This document shows positions 20,034 to 30,553 of a DNA stretch of 64,000 bases, piece by piece. The notes under the pieces are model-generated. The model had not been told where the DNA came from. It did no database searches and saw only the letters and a program-made list of their open reading frames with translations. Origin of the DNA: Curvularia sp. ZM96. Lineage: Eukaryota > Ascomycota > Dothideomycetes > Pleosporales > Pleosporaceae. Where the stretch lies: contig JAJGBQ010000003.1 in the NCBI GenBank assembly GCA_022457065.1, forward strand, positions 1,922,001 to 1,986,000, given 5' to 3'. Made by a program: the position numbers and the translations under genes. Within the stretch, counting starts at the first letter, position 1. Every line of letters begins with the position of its first letter.

Positions 20034-20197
20034 TGTTGCAAACTGCGCAGCTGTCGGAAGCATGAGCTTTGTTAATAATCTCACCTACCGATTGACCGTA
20101 GATTGACCGATAGCCTCTATATAAGCAGATGAGACGACGCAGATAAAATGAATAAATCCTCTTCATAATTTTTCCTCACGCACACAAGAGTGCGACA
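20034..20197. mobile_element. Solo LTR, 164 bp, 5-bp duplication CTATC
   Basis: Begins TGTTGC and ends GCGACA, and is flanked by CTATC (20029-20033, 20198-20202). R copy 1 keeps the empty site TTTGCTATCTAATA (about 14950). It contains CTATATAAGC as a TATA-like box. No internal region of this family was seen in the window. Confidence 0.82.
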
Positions 20198-20367
20198 CTA
20201 TCTAATACCATTCCCTGCGCAGCAGGACGCCTTTTATCCAGACTTTCGGCAAGCGCTGTAGAGAGACAGGACATAATCAACGCACATTCTTGGAAAATGC
20301 AGTATGTAAGGGGCTGCGCTCCGTGGAGCAAGCGCTTAACTAGTTAGTACTTATATAAGAGGTTGTA

Positions 20368-20494
20368 ACGTGCGTCCCTCCGTGACGGACACCCCAATGT
20401 GCCAGAAGTGACCAATCAACTCACTTGAATCACATACTTCTTGCAATTGGTCAGCTCCAGCACACTGGGATGTCCGTCACAGAGGGACGCGTGT
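20368..20494. mobile_element. MITE, 127 bp
   Basis: TIRs of about 45 bp: ACGTGCGTCCCTCCGTGACG on the left and, in reverse, ACACGCGTCCCTCTGTGACG on the right. The left flank is TA and the right flank TG, consistent with one transition. It stands directly before repeat H copy 2, as the MITE at 15598 stands before H copy 1. Confidence 0.83.
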
Positions 20495-20700
20495 TGAGTG
20501 GCAAGGTTTTCTCCTAACTAGAAAAAGACTAGCGTAACAAGCACGACACTTCAAAGTGCTCCTGCTTGTTACGCTAAGCCGAAAGAGGCTGTTTACAGAA
20601 CAAGCAAGCGTTATCAGCCGACAGGAAGCGCATCCGTACGCGAGCACGAAGGCGCGTAAGTTAAACCCTAGATTAATGTAGACAAAATGTAACTGTGGTA
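20495..20700. repeat. Hairpin-bearing repeat H, copy 2
   Basis: A shortened copy of 15730-16225. It retains both ends and one hairpin (20529-20578). Confidence 0.72.
20529..20578. repeat. Hairpin D (50-bp palindrome)
   Basis: CTAGCGTAACAAGCA pairs with TGCTTGTTACGCTA, and the inner stem CACTT/AAGTG surrounds CA. Confidence 0.88.
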
Positions 20701-21165
20701 ATTAGTATAATCGCAGAGAGAACGTGGCGAGCTTGCTAGAGATTGAGGAGGCGTGTGCGGATTGTGAGGAACAGATAGACCTCCAGTAGAAACATGACTA
20801 CAGAGAGGGAGATGGAAGCCATGAATGAGCTCAAAGAGACACGACAGAGTTGGTGAGCTTTTGAGAATAATTTTCCAAACGTGTCGTCCATAGTTCTGGT
20901 CTAATATTTCGTCCCTAGACTGGAAATTTTCATATAGAACGAATTGATCCTGAACGGCGAAGACCTTTTTGATCTCTGCTTTGTCTAGGCACAACCCTAT
21001 CTGGTCTAGCGTGGGTAGGCAGGAGAGTCTCTTGACTACCCACGCTAGATCAGATTGATCCTTAGCGGCGAGGGCCTTTTTGATCTCTACTGCATCCTAG
21101 ATAGGGTTGTGCCTAGGATAAAGTGGAGGTCACCAGCCAAGAAGCAAGCGCATCTGGTGCGGACC
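20701..21165. repeat. Repeat V, copy 1
   Basis: Aligns over its length with 21655-22240 (AATTAGTATAAT, GTGTCGTCCATAGTTCTGGT, CCAGCCAAGAAGCAAGCGCA). It contains hairpin E. A minus-strand 108-aa ORF (20668-20994) is not conserved in copy 2 and is probably not a gene. Confidence 0.75.
21006..21048. repeat. Hairpin E (43-bp palindrome)
   Basis: CTAGCGTGGGTAG pairs with CTACCCACGCTAG. It shares the outer CTAGCGT/ACGCTAG with the other hairpins but has a different inner stem. Confidence 0.88.
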
Positions 21166-21223
21166 ACACTAGCCCGGCGGAAGACGGGCTATAGTTTTTG
21201 TACCGGCAACTCTATGTGTTGTA

Positions 21224-21650
21224 ACGTCGATCCAAGCGTACCGGGACGCATGGTATAACGGGACACTTTCTCTTCCGGACCCTCGGATTTCCCTAAGCAT
21301 TCTCCAATATAAACAAATACAATGCGCATCTATTCTAAATGCCTTACTCTCTTAGCACGTCAATCTCCGACGCTAAAAAACGTGTCGTCAATAGTGCTGT
21401 CGCTCACTTTGTTAATATTGTTTCCAGACTCTCTTCTAACACCCCTTTGTCTGTTTGCGACGCTGTATATTTGCGAAAAGCTCGGTGGGCCAGAGAGAAA
21501 GCCAAAAGAGCAAAGATTGAGACTACCGCCATGCAAGGTCAACTTAGAGTGCTATAGGCACGTTCCGGCAGTTTCTCCGCGCAGACAGCAAGATCGTCAA
21601 AACTCATCCTACAGGACGTGCGCTGTTAGCGGCACTGGGCATGAAGTAGC
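21224..21650 (+). repeat. Unit U copy 3 (solo N1-type arm)
   Basis: TA-flanked on the left (21222-21223). It starts ACGTCGATCC, then has ACCGGGACGCATGG, and runs on through the ORF trace RLSSNTPLSVCDAV to CCGGCAGTTTCTCCGCG. It is the same unit as the N1 arms, without an opposing partner or NLR gene. It sits between the two copies of repeat V. Confidence 0.75.
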
Positions 21651-21979
21651 GTATAGTAACTTAATTAGTATAATGGCAGAGCGATCGTGGCTAGCTTATT
21701 AGAGATTCGGGAAGCGTGTGCGGATCGTGAGGAATAGAAAGACCTCTAGTAGGAACATGACTACGGAGAGGGAGATAGAAGCTATAAATAAGCTCAAAGA
21801 GACACCACAGAGTTGATAAGCTTCTAAGAACGATTTCTCAAATGTGTCGTCCATAGTTCTGGTCCAAGTTAATGTTCTGTCCCTATGCTAGAAACTCTCG
21901 CATGGAACGGATTGATTCTGAGCGGCGAAGGCCTCTTTGATTTACATAGATTTCTCTGAAACGCTGCTCCAGAAAAAGG

Positions 21980-22030
21980 CTAGCGTAGGTACCCAAGAGC
22001 TCTCTGAAGGCTCTTGGCTACCTACGCTAG
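21980..22030. repeat. Hairpin F (51-bp palindrome)
   Basis: CTAGCGTAGGTACCCAAGAG pairs with CTCTTGGCTACCTACGCTAG around a CTCTCTGAAGG loop; there is one mismatch. Confidence 0.92.
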
Positions 22031-22100
22031 GCCGGATTGATCCGGATTGATCCGGATTGATCCGCAGAGGTGAAGGTCTTTTCAATCTCTACTTCATCCC

Positions 22101-22189
22101 AGACACGACCCTATCTGGTCTAGCGTAGGTACCCAAGAGCTCTCTGAAGGCTCTTGGGTACCTACGCTAGACCAGATAGGGTTGTGTCT
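22101..22189. repeat. Hairpin G, extended 40-bp arms
   Basis: The arms 22101-22140 and 22150-22189 pair at 39 of 40 positions around a 9-nt loop TCTCTGAAG. The core (22120-22170) equals hairpin F, and the outer 19 bp (ACGACCCTATCTGGT region) extend the stem. Confidence 0.93.
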
Positions 22190-22240
22190 CGGATAAAGTG
22201 GAGGTCACCAGCCAAGAAGCAAGCGCATCCGGTACGGACC

Positions 22241-22708
22241 GTGAAGGTACCCCGCATGCGTGAGGGGCAAAGCTGAACCCATTCGCTTTCTCCGCATCGT
22301 TGGCTCTCTGCCTGATCCTCAACCCCACTGGATCTGCGCCTTCGTACACTCTCATGCACTTGCAGCTTCCGCTTTGCACACACAGCTTAGTTGTCATCCC
22401 ACGCTTACCCCTGTCTCGCTTAGCTATGGCTTTTCCTCAATCGCTCTAGCCTTGGTCAGCATAACTCCTTGCTTCTTGTTTGCAGAGATCGCTAGGCTTG
22501 TTACTTACTGATCTTACTAAGCATTTTACAGCGTAATGTATAGTTGTGTCGGCATACCATAGTTCGTCGTAGCAAATGGTAACTATTGACAGTAAACACA
22601 AGATCCAGTAGCGTGTAGCTTTACTAGTATGCAGTTCCGTAGCTTATATGCGCATAATGAAGCAAAGAACATTATTGAATTTTTTTAAGAGTTTCTATAT
22701 CAATTGTC
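22241..22708. other. Intergenic, nothing recognised
   Basis: No convincing gene. The stretch between repeat V and the 3' end of the patatin-NLR gene (stop near 22709) probably includes its 3' UTR. Confidence 0.45.
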
Positions 22709-25700
22709 TCAAGCTCTTTTTCGTTTGGTTGCGCCGTGGTGCAGACCTTTCCCCACTGTTGAAAGCTTTGATTGTGATTCCTTTTCTTGATTAGGAAGCG
22801 GCAAACCGCTGATCTTTGCAGCTAATCCCATACACCTCTCGCTCGACTGACCAAGCACGTTGGTTAGCCCAGAGAGAGACTCGGTATACATTGCTCGTGC
22901 TTTGACTATCTCGGCTTGCTTCGCATAGAGATCGCCGAAGTTCTCTAAGGTGTTAAGTGCTGGTAGGTACTGCTGAACGCGAACACTGTCGAGTGCCTCG
23001 TATCCTCGCAGCGCCCGGTCATACATCTGCTCCGCCTCGCCTAGCTTGCCTTGGTCCGCGTAGAGAAGGCCCAGGTCGTTGACCGTGTCCAGTGTCGATG
23101 AGTGGTCGAGTCCGAACGCCTCCTCGTACCCATGCAGCGCCCGCAAGTACATCTGTTCTGCCTTGTCTAGCTTGCCTTGGTCTGCGTAGAGATTGCCCAG
23201 GTTGTTGACCGTCTGTAGCGTTGGCGCGCTGTTGAGCCCGAGTGCCTCATACCCTCGCAGCGCCCGCTCGTACATCTGCTCCGCCTCGCCTAGCTTGCCT
23301 TGGTCCGCGTAGAGAAGGCCCAGGTCGTTGACCGTGTCCAGTGTCGATGAGTGGTCGAGTCCGAACGCCTCCTCGTACCCATGCAGCGCCCGCAAGTACA
23401 TCTTTTCTGCCTTGTCTAGCTTGCCTTGGTCTGCGTAGAGGTTGCCCAGGTTGTTGACCGTCTGTAGTGTTGGCGCGCTGTTGAGCCCGAGTGCCTCATA
23501 CCCTCGCAGCGCCCGCAAGTACATCTGCTCCGCCTTGCCTAGCTTGCCTTGGTCCTCGTAGAGGCTGCCCAGGTTGTTGACCGTGTCTAGTGTCGACGAG
23601 TGGCTGGGCCCGAGTGCCTCCTCTCTCCCTCGTAGCGCCCGCAAGTACATCTGCTTCGCCTTGCCTAGCTTGCCTTGGTCCTCGTAGAGGCTGCCCAGGT
23701 CGTTGACCGTGTCCAGTGTCGATGAGTGGTCGAGTCCGAACGCCTCCTCGTACCCATGCAGCGCCCGCAAGTACATCTTTTCTGCCTTGTCTAGCTTGCC
23801 TTGGTCTGCGTAGAGGTTGCCCAGGTTGTTGACCGTCTGTAGTGTTGGCGCGCTGTTGAGCCCGAGTGCCTCATACCCTCGCAGCGCCCGCAAGTACATC
23901 TGCTCCGCCTTGCCTAGCTTGCCTTGGTCCTCGTAGAGGCTGCCCAGGTTGTTGACCGTGTCTAGTGTCGATGAGTGGCTGGGCCCGAGTGCCTCATACC
24001 CTCGCAGCGCCCGCTCGTACATCTGTTCTGCCTTGTCTAGCTTGCCTTGGTCCTCGTAGAGGCTGCCCAGGTTGTTGACCGTGTCTAGTGTCGATGAGTG
24101 GCTGGGCCCGAGTGCCTCATACCCTCGCAGCGCCCGCTCGTACATCTGTTCTGCCTTGTCTAGCTTGCCTTGGTCTGCGTAGAGGTTGCCCAGGTTGTTG
24201 ACCGTCTGTAGTGTTAACGTGTGATTGACCCCTAGTGTCTCCTCTCTCCCTCGCAGCGCCCGGTCAAGCATCTGCTCCGCCTCGCCCAGCCTGCCTTGGT
24301 TTGCGTAGAAGCTGCCCAGGTTGTTGACTGTCTGTAGTGTTAACGTGTGATCGACCCCTAGTGTCTCCTCTCTCCCTCGCAGCGCCCGGTCAAGCATCTG
24401 CTCCGCCTCGCCCAGCCTGCCTTGGTCCTCGTAGAGGATGCCCAGGTTGTTGACCGTCTGTAGTGTTGGCGCGCTGTTGAGCCCGAGTGCCTCATACCCT
24501 CGCAGCGCCCGCAAGTACATCTGCTCCGCCTCGCCTAGCCTGTCTTGGTTTACATAGAGGTTACCTAGGTTGCCGACCACGGCTAGTGTCAACGTTTGAT
24601 CGACCCCTAGTGTCTCCTCATACCCTCGCAGCGCCCGCAAGTACATCTGCTCCGCCTCGCCCAGCCTACCTTGGTCTGCGTAGAGGATGCCCAAGTTGCC
24701 GACCACGGCTAGTGTCAACGTTTGATCGACCCCTAGTGTCTCTTCCTTCTCTCGCAGCGCCCGCTCGTACATCTGTTCTGCCTTGTCTATCTTGTCTTGC
24801 TCCTTGTAGAGGATGCCCAGGTTGTTGACCGTGTCCAGTGTCGACGAGTGGCTGGGCCCGAGTGCCTCCTCTCTCCCTCGCAGCGCCCGCAAGTACATCT
24901 GTTCTGCCTTGTCTAGCTTGCCTTGGTCTGCGTAGAGATCGCCTAGGAGGTGCACAGCATCGAGAACCGTCTTTCGCTCTTCGTCCTCGTCGACGTCTCC
25001 ATCACTGCCTCCCCCAGCTCCCTCGCGCCAAACTATCTCGCTCATGACTATCTGCCTAGAGCACGCCTGCGCGTGTGGAAGAAGTCGCCGTTGCAGGGCA
25101 GCGTAGTCTTGAGTAGAGCTCTCCGGCACAGCCTGGCCAACAGCAACTACCGCCAGTCGACTCAGCTCCGCTGCGAAGCGCGTGCCTTGCGAGTGATGCG
25201 CCCACTGATGCACCACCGGGTGCGTTGCATAGCTCGCTGTCCCTGTCGTCTCCGTCGCCTCTTCAACTAGCGAGTAGCTGCGCAGCAGTTGCATCGCTTT
25301 ACTAAACCTGATCTCGCTGCTCGCAATGTCCCCAATCCATCCTGATAGCATCCTTGCAGCTACAAGAGAATCCGCACATGCTGTAGCAAACAAGCCATAC
25401 CATAGGTCTTTGTTGTCTAGAAACGACCACAGCAATAGCAGGTTGGCCGTATGTTTATGCTTGTCGCGGATCGCCTGGTACGAGATGGCCCACGTCGTCC
25501 ACACGCTACGCTCCGGGTAGTCTTGGAGCGGCGCGTCCGCTAGGTCGTCCGACTGCATCAGCTCGCTCCATTGCTGCTCGTAGAACCTCAGGTACGTCGC
25601 CAGCCCTACTCCGCTCTCCTGCAGGTACGCACCTGCCTGCGCAATCGCGAGCGGTAGACCGTCCAGCAGTCCTAGCAGCCGCTCGCTCTCAGCTGCATCT

Positions 25701-27524
25701 ATAATTGCACTGTTAGCTTCGTTGATCTGCGGCTATACATTAGTCACTCCTAGCTTACCGTCCTTCTTCTTGTACCAGCTGTCTAAGATAGCCTGTCCCT
25801 GCTCTGTTGACGCCTTGCCTAGCTGCTGCGACCCACCAAGCTGCTCCAGCCGTGCCAGTCGAGTCGTCACCAGCACTGACCCGTGGTCTGCCCCCGACAG
25901 GTACCGCCTCACGTCGTACGCATCAGGGTCGCGCCCTTGCGCCGTGTACTCTCGGTCGACGTTGTCGAAGATGAGCAGCCAGGCGGTGTTGTCAGGCCGT
26001 GCAAGCCAGGCCATGACATCCTTGACTACTGCGTCGATGTCAGCGCTGGCATCTGCTGCGTATTGCCTGCTTGTCTCAGGGATCTGGCCTTGCGGGATCC
26101 TACCTGCACAGCTCGCGATGCTGCGCTTAAGAGTATCCCCGCTGCGCCCGTCTAACCAGAATACTGAGCTAAACTGGCGGTGGTGTCGCCGCGCAAACTC
26201 GACCGCTAGCTGTGTCTTGCCCATCCCGCCGAGGCCACGCAGCACGTGTATCTTCTGGCGCTGGCCACGTTCTAATCGCGGCAGCAACACACGTTCGAGC
26301 TCTTTCATCTCTGCTGGTCTGTCTACAAACTCACGCGCTCTTGGCACGCCCTCAAGGCTAAAGATAGTTCGGTATGCGCCAAAGTCTACAAATGCTTTAG
26401 CTACAGGAGTCGAACAGTAGATGATAACCACACTAACACTCTGTACCTGCAATGCTGTCCGCGCACGCCTGCATCTGCTTATGCACCTCCTGCGAGCTGA
26501 TGTACCGCCGCGTCGCTGCCGCCATCTCCTTGACCTTCTTCGCCTCCTCCAGCCCGATGTCTTCTAGCCCTCGCACTACGTTGAACCGGTAGTACCGCCC
26601 CGTGCTGTCCAGCAGCCCCCGCTCACGCCGGAACCGCTCTGCTGTCTGCTCCGTCTCCGTGGCTATCGCAGCTAGCGTCTCGCCGATGTTGAAGACGTCA
26701 TCCTTGAACGCCTTGAGCGACGGCACTCCCGTCCCAATCGAGACCACGCACTTGACCTTGCCCTCTAGCGGCTCGGGGCCCCACGCTAGCTGCGCTTGGT
26801 CCCATAGCTCTCGCACTGGGTTGTTTGCGCCTGTCGCCCCGTCCACAAACTGCTCGCCGAACCGGCCAACGGCGATGGGGTCGAAGAAGGAGGTGGCTGC
26901 AGAGGTAGCACGGCAAGCTTCCCATATCGTCACGCTGTTGAGCAGGTCGCTGCTGCCGCGCGGTGTGCGGTAGCTCGTGAGGCAGACGGTTTCGCTTGTC
27001 TCTTTGCTCGTAGCACATACGAAGCTGTAGATGTTAACATATAATCTATTGCGTATATTCCGTAACATACACTTTGCAGGTAGTACTAGACTCGTCCTTA
27101 AGCAGCGCGTCCTCCTGCAGGCCTTGCTGCTTTACTACTTCCTTTACCGCCCGCGCTAGCTCCTCTGCGTCAAACCGGCCCTGCAGCTGGCCCTTGACCG
27201 TCACTCGGTGTCGTGTCTTGCGGAACACGCGGTCAGAGAGCGACAGGTACGCGGTGATGCAGTCGCTCACGCTCATCTTCAGCCGGCCTAGCATGATGGC
27301 GATCAGGCTGAGGTTCAATCGTCAGCGCTCTTCCTACACCTTGATAGCCTAATAACTACTAACCCGCCCGTACTTGTGCCCCCGATCATATCAAAGTAAT
27401 CGCATGGCTTTGGCGGCGCGTCGGGGTTTACAGCCTCCATCAGCTGCTCGAGAATCATCAGGGAGGACAGGCCGCGAACGCCGCCGCCGTCGAGGGCGAG
27501 CAGGCGCAGGTCGTTGCCGGGCAT
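22709..27524 (-). CDS. Patatin-NB-ARC-TPR protein (fungal NLR), internal stop
   Basis: Exons are 27524-27364, 27307-27071, 27024-26447 and 26400-22709. The introns are 56, 46 and 46 bp with GTTAGT/CAG, GTATGT/CAG and GTACAG/TAG sites. The joined length is 4668 nt. Order: patatin-like phospholipase (LALDGGGVRG, GGTSTGG with the nucleophile Ser, then DGATGANNP), NB-ARC (P-loop GLGGMGKTQ, Walker B WLLIFDNVD, LDGLPLAIAQAGAYL), then about 16 TPRs. In the known family the NLR part controls a lipase effector in self/non-self defence. One TAG (25735-25733), where the frame otherwise continues with PQINEAN, breaks the NB-ARC module. CAG-to-TAG would be a RIP-type change; no intron that keeps the frame removes it. 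The gene may be a recent pseudogene. Confidence 0.85.
22980..24972 (-). repeat. About 16 TPR-coding repeats (123/126 bp)
   Basis: Units of 41 or 42 aa (TLDTVNNLG or TLQTVNNLG through ALRGYEALG or EETLG). The proximal units (near 24000) form dimers: a unit ending GYEALGLNSA followed by one ending YEEAFGLDHS occurs three times, giving a higher-order period of about 250 bp. Confidence 0.93.
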
Positions 27525-28089
27525 GGTGTGTGCACGTCAAAACGGCAGGAGGAGATGGAGTATAGAGGTCAAGTTGTAGGATAGTGCGTGGGGTCTATTG
27601 TACATGCTGGTGGTCGCCTCGAGCTGGCAATGCGGCGCAGTGTTTCGGCCCCCAGCGCGTGCGGCTGAGGCGCGCGTCTCTGCCGTCCTGCAGCTGCCAG
27701 CATGCGTGGTTGGTGGAGGGGAGTGGGCGGGGCGGAACGGATCGTGCAGGTTGACGCGCGCGGGGTTCGCTCGTCGCTTCGCCCTGTGCCCCTGGCCTTG
27801 TTTACATATACGACCTCGCGAGTGTTGTGTGGCTGCGTTGTCCTAGCCAGCCTGCGGATGAATATTACGTAGAACGAATACACGCAGATCGAGATGTCGC
27901 GCGCCACGCCCATCTACAAGTGTCGGCACCTCGGCAGGAGCAAGCTCTTGGCTTCGGAAAAATGGTATCACCGTACCCGAAACTATTCCGCGAACCCCTG
28001 CACTGAAACCCTACTTCGCCCACCTCAACCCCTTCCAGTGCGCCAGCTCCGTCCTTCAGAAATCTCCTTTAGGGGATTTTCTGCTCTAA
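27525..28089. promoter_or_regulatory. Divergent intergenic region, GC-rich
   Basis: Lies between the patatin-NLR ATG (27524, minus) and the F-box gene ATG (28090, plus), so both promoters should be here. The block 27600-27800 is clearly GC-rich. ORFs in it look incidental. No specific operator was identified. Confidence 0.5.
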
Positions 28090-29127
28090 ATGAATCCAGG
28101 AAATGAAACAGGAAGACCACTCAGCAAATCACAACTCGAAGGTCTCACCTACCCGTGTCCCCGGCTCAGCGACTTCACCCTAGACGACAATCTCCAACCT
28201 TTGGGATCTTCGCCTGGCAATGGCCATATTCACAAATTGCCTAAAGTCGATCTTAGTACCCTTGATATACTTCCTCTTGAGCTGCTTCAGGGGGTGCTCT
28301 CCCAACTTGACTTATGCACTCTTATGGGATTTCGACGCGTAAACCGACGAGCCGTAGAGGTTGTGGAATCCATCCCTCAATACAAAGCGGTCACCACACA
28401 TGCACGCAATGTATTCCGTGGTATTTTAAGCATTGGAACAGGCCAGTGGATCTCATGTGAAACTGTCTACGAAAAGTTGTGCACAGCTGAATGTGAAGAA
28501 TGTGGCGACTTCGGCGGCTACTTCTACATCCTCACTTGCAAGCGCGTTTGCTTCCTCTGCTTTTCAGAGAACGAAAGATATTTACCACTGCGGCATAGCC
28601 ACGCGATTCGGAAATTCGGAGTCAACCGCCAGGTCCTTAACACGTTGCCGTGCATGAGGAGCATACCGGGCACTTACTCCCCTAACGAAAAGAAAATTAA
28701 CGAGCGGCTCGCCTTGGTAGACTCCGAGTCTGCTTACCGCGCAGGTATTACACTTCACGGGTCCCTCAGCTCCATGGAACAATATGTGTCAAATACATCA
28801 GCTCAAAAATTGCAAGAGTTCGATAGGAGAACATCACAAGCAACGGCTGAGGGATCTGGAACCACCACACGCCTCCTACGTCGACCTCGAACTGAAGATC
28901 CCTTTGATGGGCGATCAGGGAATCCGATGCGTTTCATGGCAATTGTTCGCATGCCATGGTTGAACAGGGTCTCTCACAAGCTGGAGTGGGGTTTTCATTG
29001 CATTGGATGTCAGAAGTCCCACCGCAGCCGACCACTGCATTATAGACGGAAATTTACAGTGGCTTCGTTCGGCGAGCATCTGAGGCAATACGGGAATATC
29101 CGAAACGGGAAGCATTGCCAAGAATAA
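28090..29127 (+). CDS. F-box domain protein, 345 aa
   Basis: An F-box (residues about 57-100: LDILPLELLQGVLSQLDLCT then FRRVNRRAVEVV) would bind Skp1 and recruit substrates to an SCF ubiquitin ligase. Downstream are Cys pairs (CEECGDFGG, CKRVCFLCF) that may bind zinc, and a C-terminal CIGCQKSH. This layout is common in ascomycete F-box proteins without WD40 or LRR repeats. It is a single exon, the first in-frame ATG is used, and no decay is seen. The substrate is unknown. Confidence 0.82.
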   Translation: MNPGNETGRPLSKSQLEGLTYPCPRLSDFTLDDNLQPLGSSPGNGHIHKLPKVDLSTLDILPLELLQGVLSQLDLCTLMGFRRVNRRAVEVVESIPQYKAVTTHARNVFRGILSIGTGQWISCETVYEKLCTAECEECGDFGGYFYILTCKRVCFLCFSENERYLPLRHSHAIRKFGVNRQVLNTLPCMRSIPGTYSPNEKKINERLALVDSESAYRAGITLHGSLSSMEQYVSNTSAQKLQEFDRRTSQATAEGSGTTTRLLRRPRTEDPFDGRSGNPMRFMAIVRMPWLNRVSHKLEWGFHCIGCQKSHRSRPLHYRRKFTVASFGEHLRQYGNIRNGKHCQE

Positions 29128-30553
29128 GCATTAAGGGAATTTCTTAGCTAATATAAGGAGCGGAGACTCTATTGTGGTTGTTGCTATTTGGAAGTCTCAA
29201 GAGAGCGAGCTTGGAAAACTGTCGCTGCAGATCAAGCAGCCTGCGTCCGGGCCGCGTCCTGTCTACCTGTGCATTTCATCCTTTCCTGGCTTTACCATGT
29301 GCTTCGTGCACATATGCGCCGAGTCGGGAAGTCGATTCTGAGTCACAGGGCTGCATTTAACATTCGTCCCTACTCGCGGCTCACACTGGCGGAACTCCTC
29401 GAATTTCTTGCAACCACAAGTATAGACCCGATAATCCTGTTCGCACATGTTCCTGAAGAGTTTTGTTAGTCAACATGCGCTTATAATATACATCTTCATA
29501 TGGGCTTACGCTAATTTCGAGTCCCGGGAGTTTCAGCTGGATATTTTTGTTTTGGTGAATGGAACTGCAGATCCGTCAGCACCGGCATGTTCGGTGTAGG
29601 CTGGGGCTTAAATTGACTGCATACACTATAGATTCTTATCAGAATCCTTGAAAGTAATGATTATCAGCTGGTTCGATTGAAAGATGTTGACTGAAGGATG
29701 TGGGGAAAGAGAGATGTTGGTGATTCTTATGTAGAAACCTCAGTCTATAACTGTGGAAGAGGGATACATCTTAACAGAAGCTCGTCTCCCGAAACGCGTA
29801 AGTGTTATACCGATCGACTGCTCTGGTATCAGGAAGCGCTCTCTTCTTTCCCCTTTATGGAGCAACTTAATAGTTCTTTGGCTACGAGGGTAGGTCTCGA
29901 TATTAAGCTATGGGAAAGAGCAGTTTGATTCGTAGGCTTATCATACTTATGCAGGGGACGTCTCTAGATGGCGCTTATTATTATATGTTTTTGTCGTTGG
30001 CCACTGTGAGGCATCGTGCATGCGCGCGCGTATATACGCGCTGACGATATACTAAGCGATCTATCTTATGTTGCATGAGATGCGACAGTTTATGTGTACT
30101 GATCTACTACAAATCTGATCGTGATAATCAGATATTGTTCCCTTTTGGTGTGGCATTATTGGTCTAGGCTATTATTGGTTCGCGGCAGGCACGGGCCCAC
30201 CTCAGGTGCTTCTGCTGACCCCACACTTGTTCTTCACCTCTCTTCCCTTCTTCCTTTCCTTTCCAGTTGATTTATCAGCGACACTGGTTCTCATCTACCG
30301 TATATTTCAGCGTGAGTGACCTTTCATAAAATTAGGTACCCCAGCGCACGCGACGTCGGTTTTACATATACTGCAGAACCGACGAACTTGGCTTAGGGGA
30401 CTGTGGGAATTTATGTCTTCATTGCATCTCTGACGTCTTGTCTAGCAAATGGTATTATCTCAAGTTCTCCTCAAGAAATCCCTTCGTTAATATTCCTCCA
30501 GCGATCGCACTCAACGGAATTCACCACACTCTAATTCTTCATCCGTCAATTCA
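29128..30553. other. Intergenic, no gene supported
   Basis: Small ORFs at 29188-29469 and 29698-29928 lack family features. A palindromic alternating Pu/Py run (CATGCGCGCGCGTATATACG) lies at 30018-30042. The 3' end holds the probable promoter of the 30554 gene, with C/T-rich runs at 30230-30265. Confidence 0.45.

Larger units (their letters stand above)
16239..20312 (+). repeat. Dispersed repeat R, copy 2 (with insertions)
   Basis: Paralogue of 2419-3307 plus 14032-15057. Relative to copy 1 it has gained the MITE at 16784, the HET unit N2 and a solo LTR, and it lacks N1 and the MITEs at 2844 and 14250. Confidence 0.75.
21655..22240. repeat. Repeat V, copy 2, with two hairpins
   Basis: Paralogue of 20701-21165. 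It carries hairpins F and G and a short triplication of GGATTGATCC at about 22033-22062. Confidence 0.75.

Noticed and set aside
20668..20994. 108-aa ORF in repeat V copy 1
   Set aside because: Not preserved in the second copy at 21655, so it is unlikely to be coding.
24487..25270. Plus-strand ORFs opposite the patatin-NLR TPR region
   Set aside because: Antisense shadows of the repeat-coding exon.
25727..25758. A 32-bp intron in the patatin-NLR gene
   Set aside because: Donor, branch and acceptor look good, but removing it shifts the next exon into an immediate stop, while the unspliced frame continues correctly after one TAG.
27569..27913. 114-aa minus-strand ORF upstream of the patatin-NLR gene
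   Set aside because: Low-complexity, GC-rich promoter region without family features; probably incidental.
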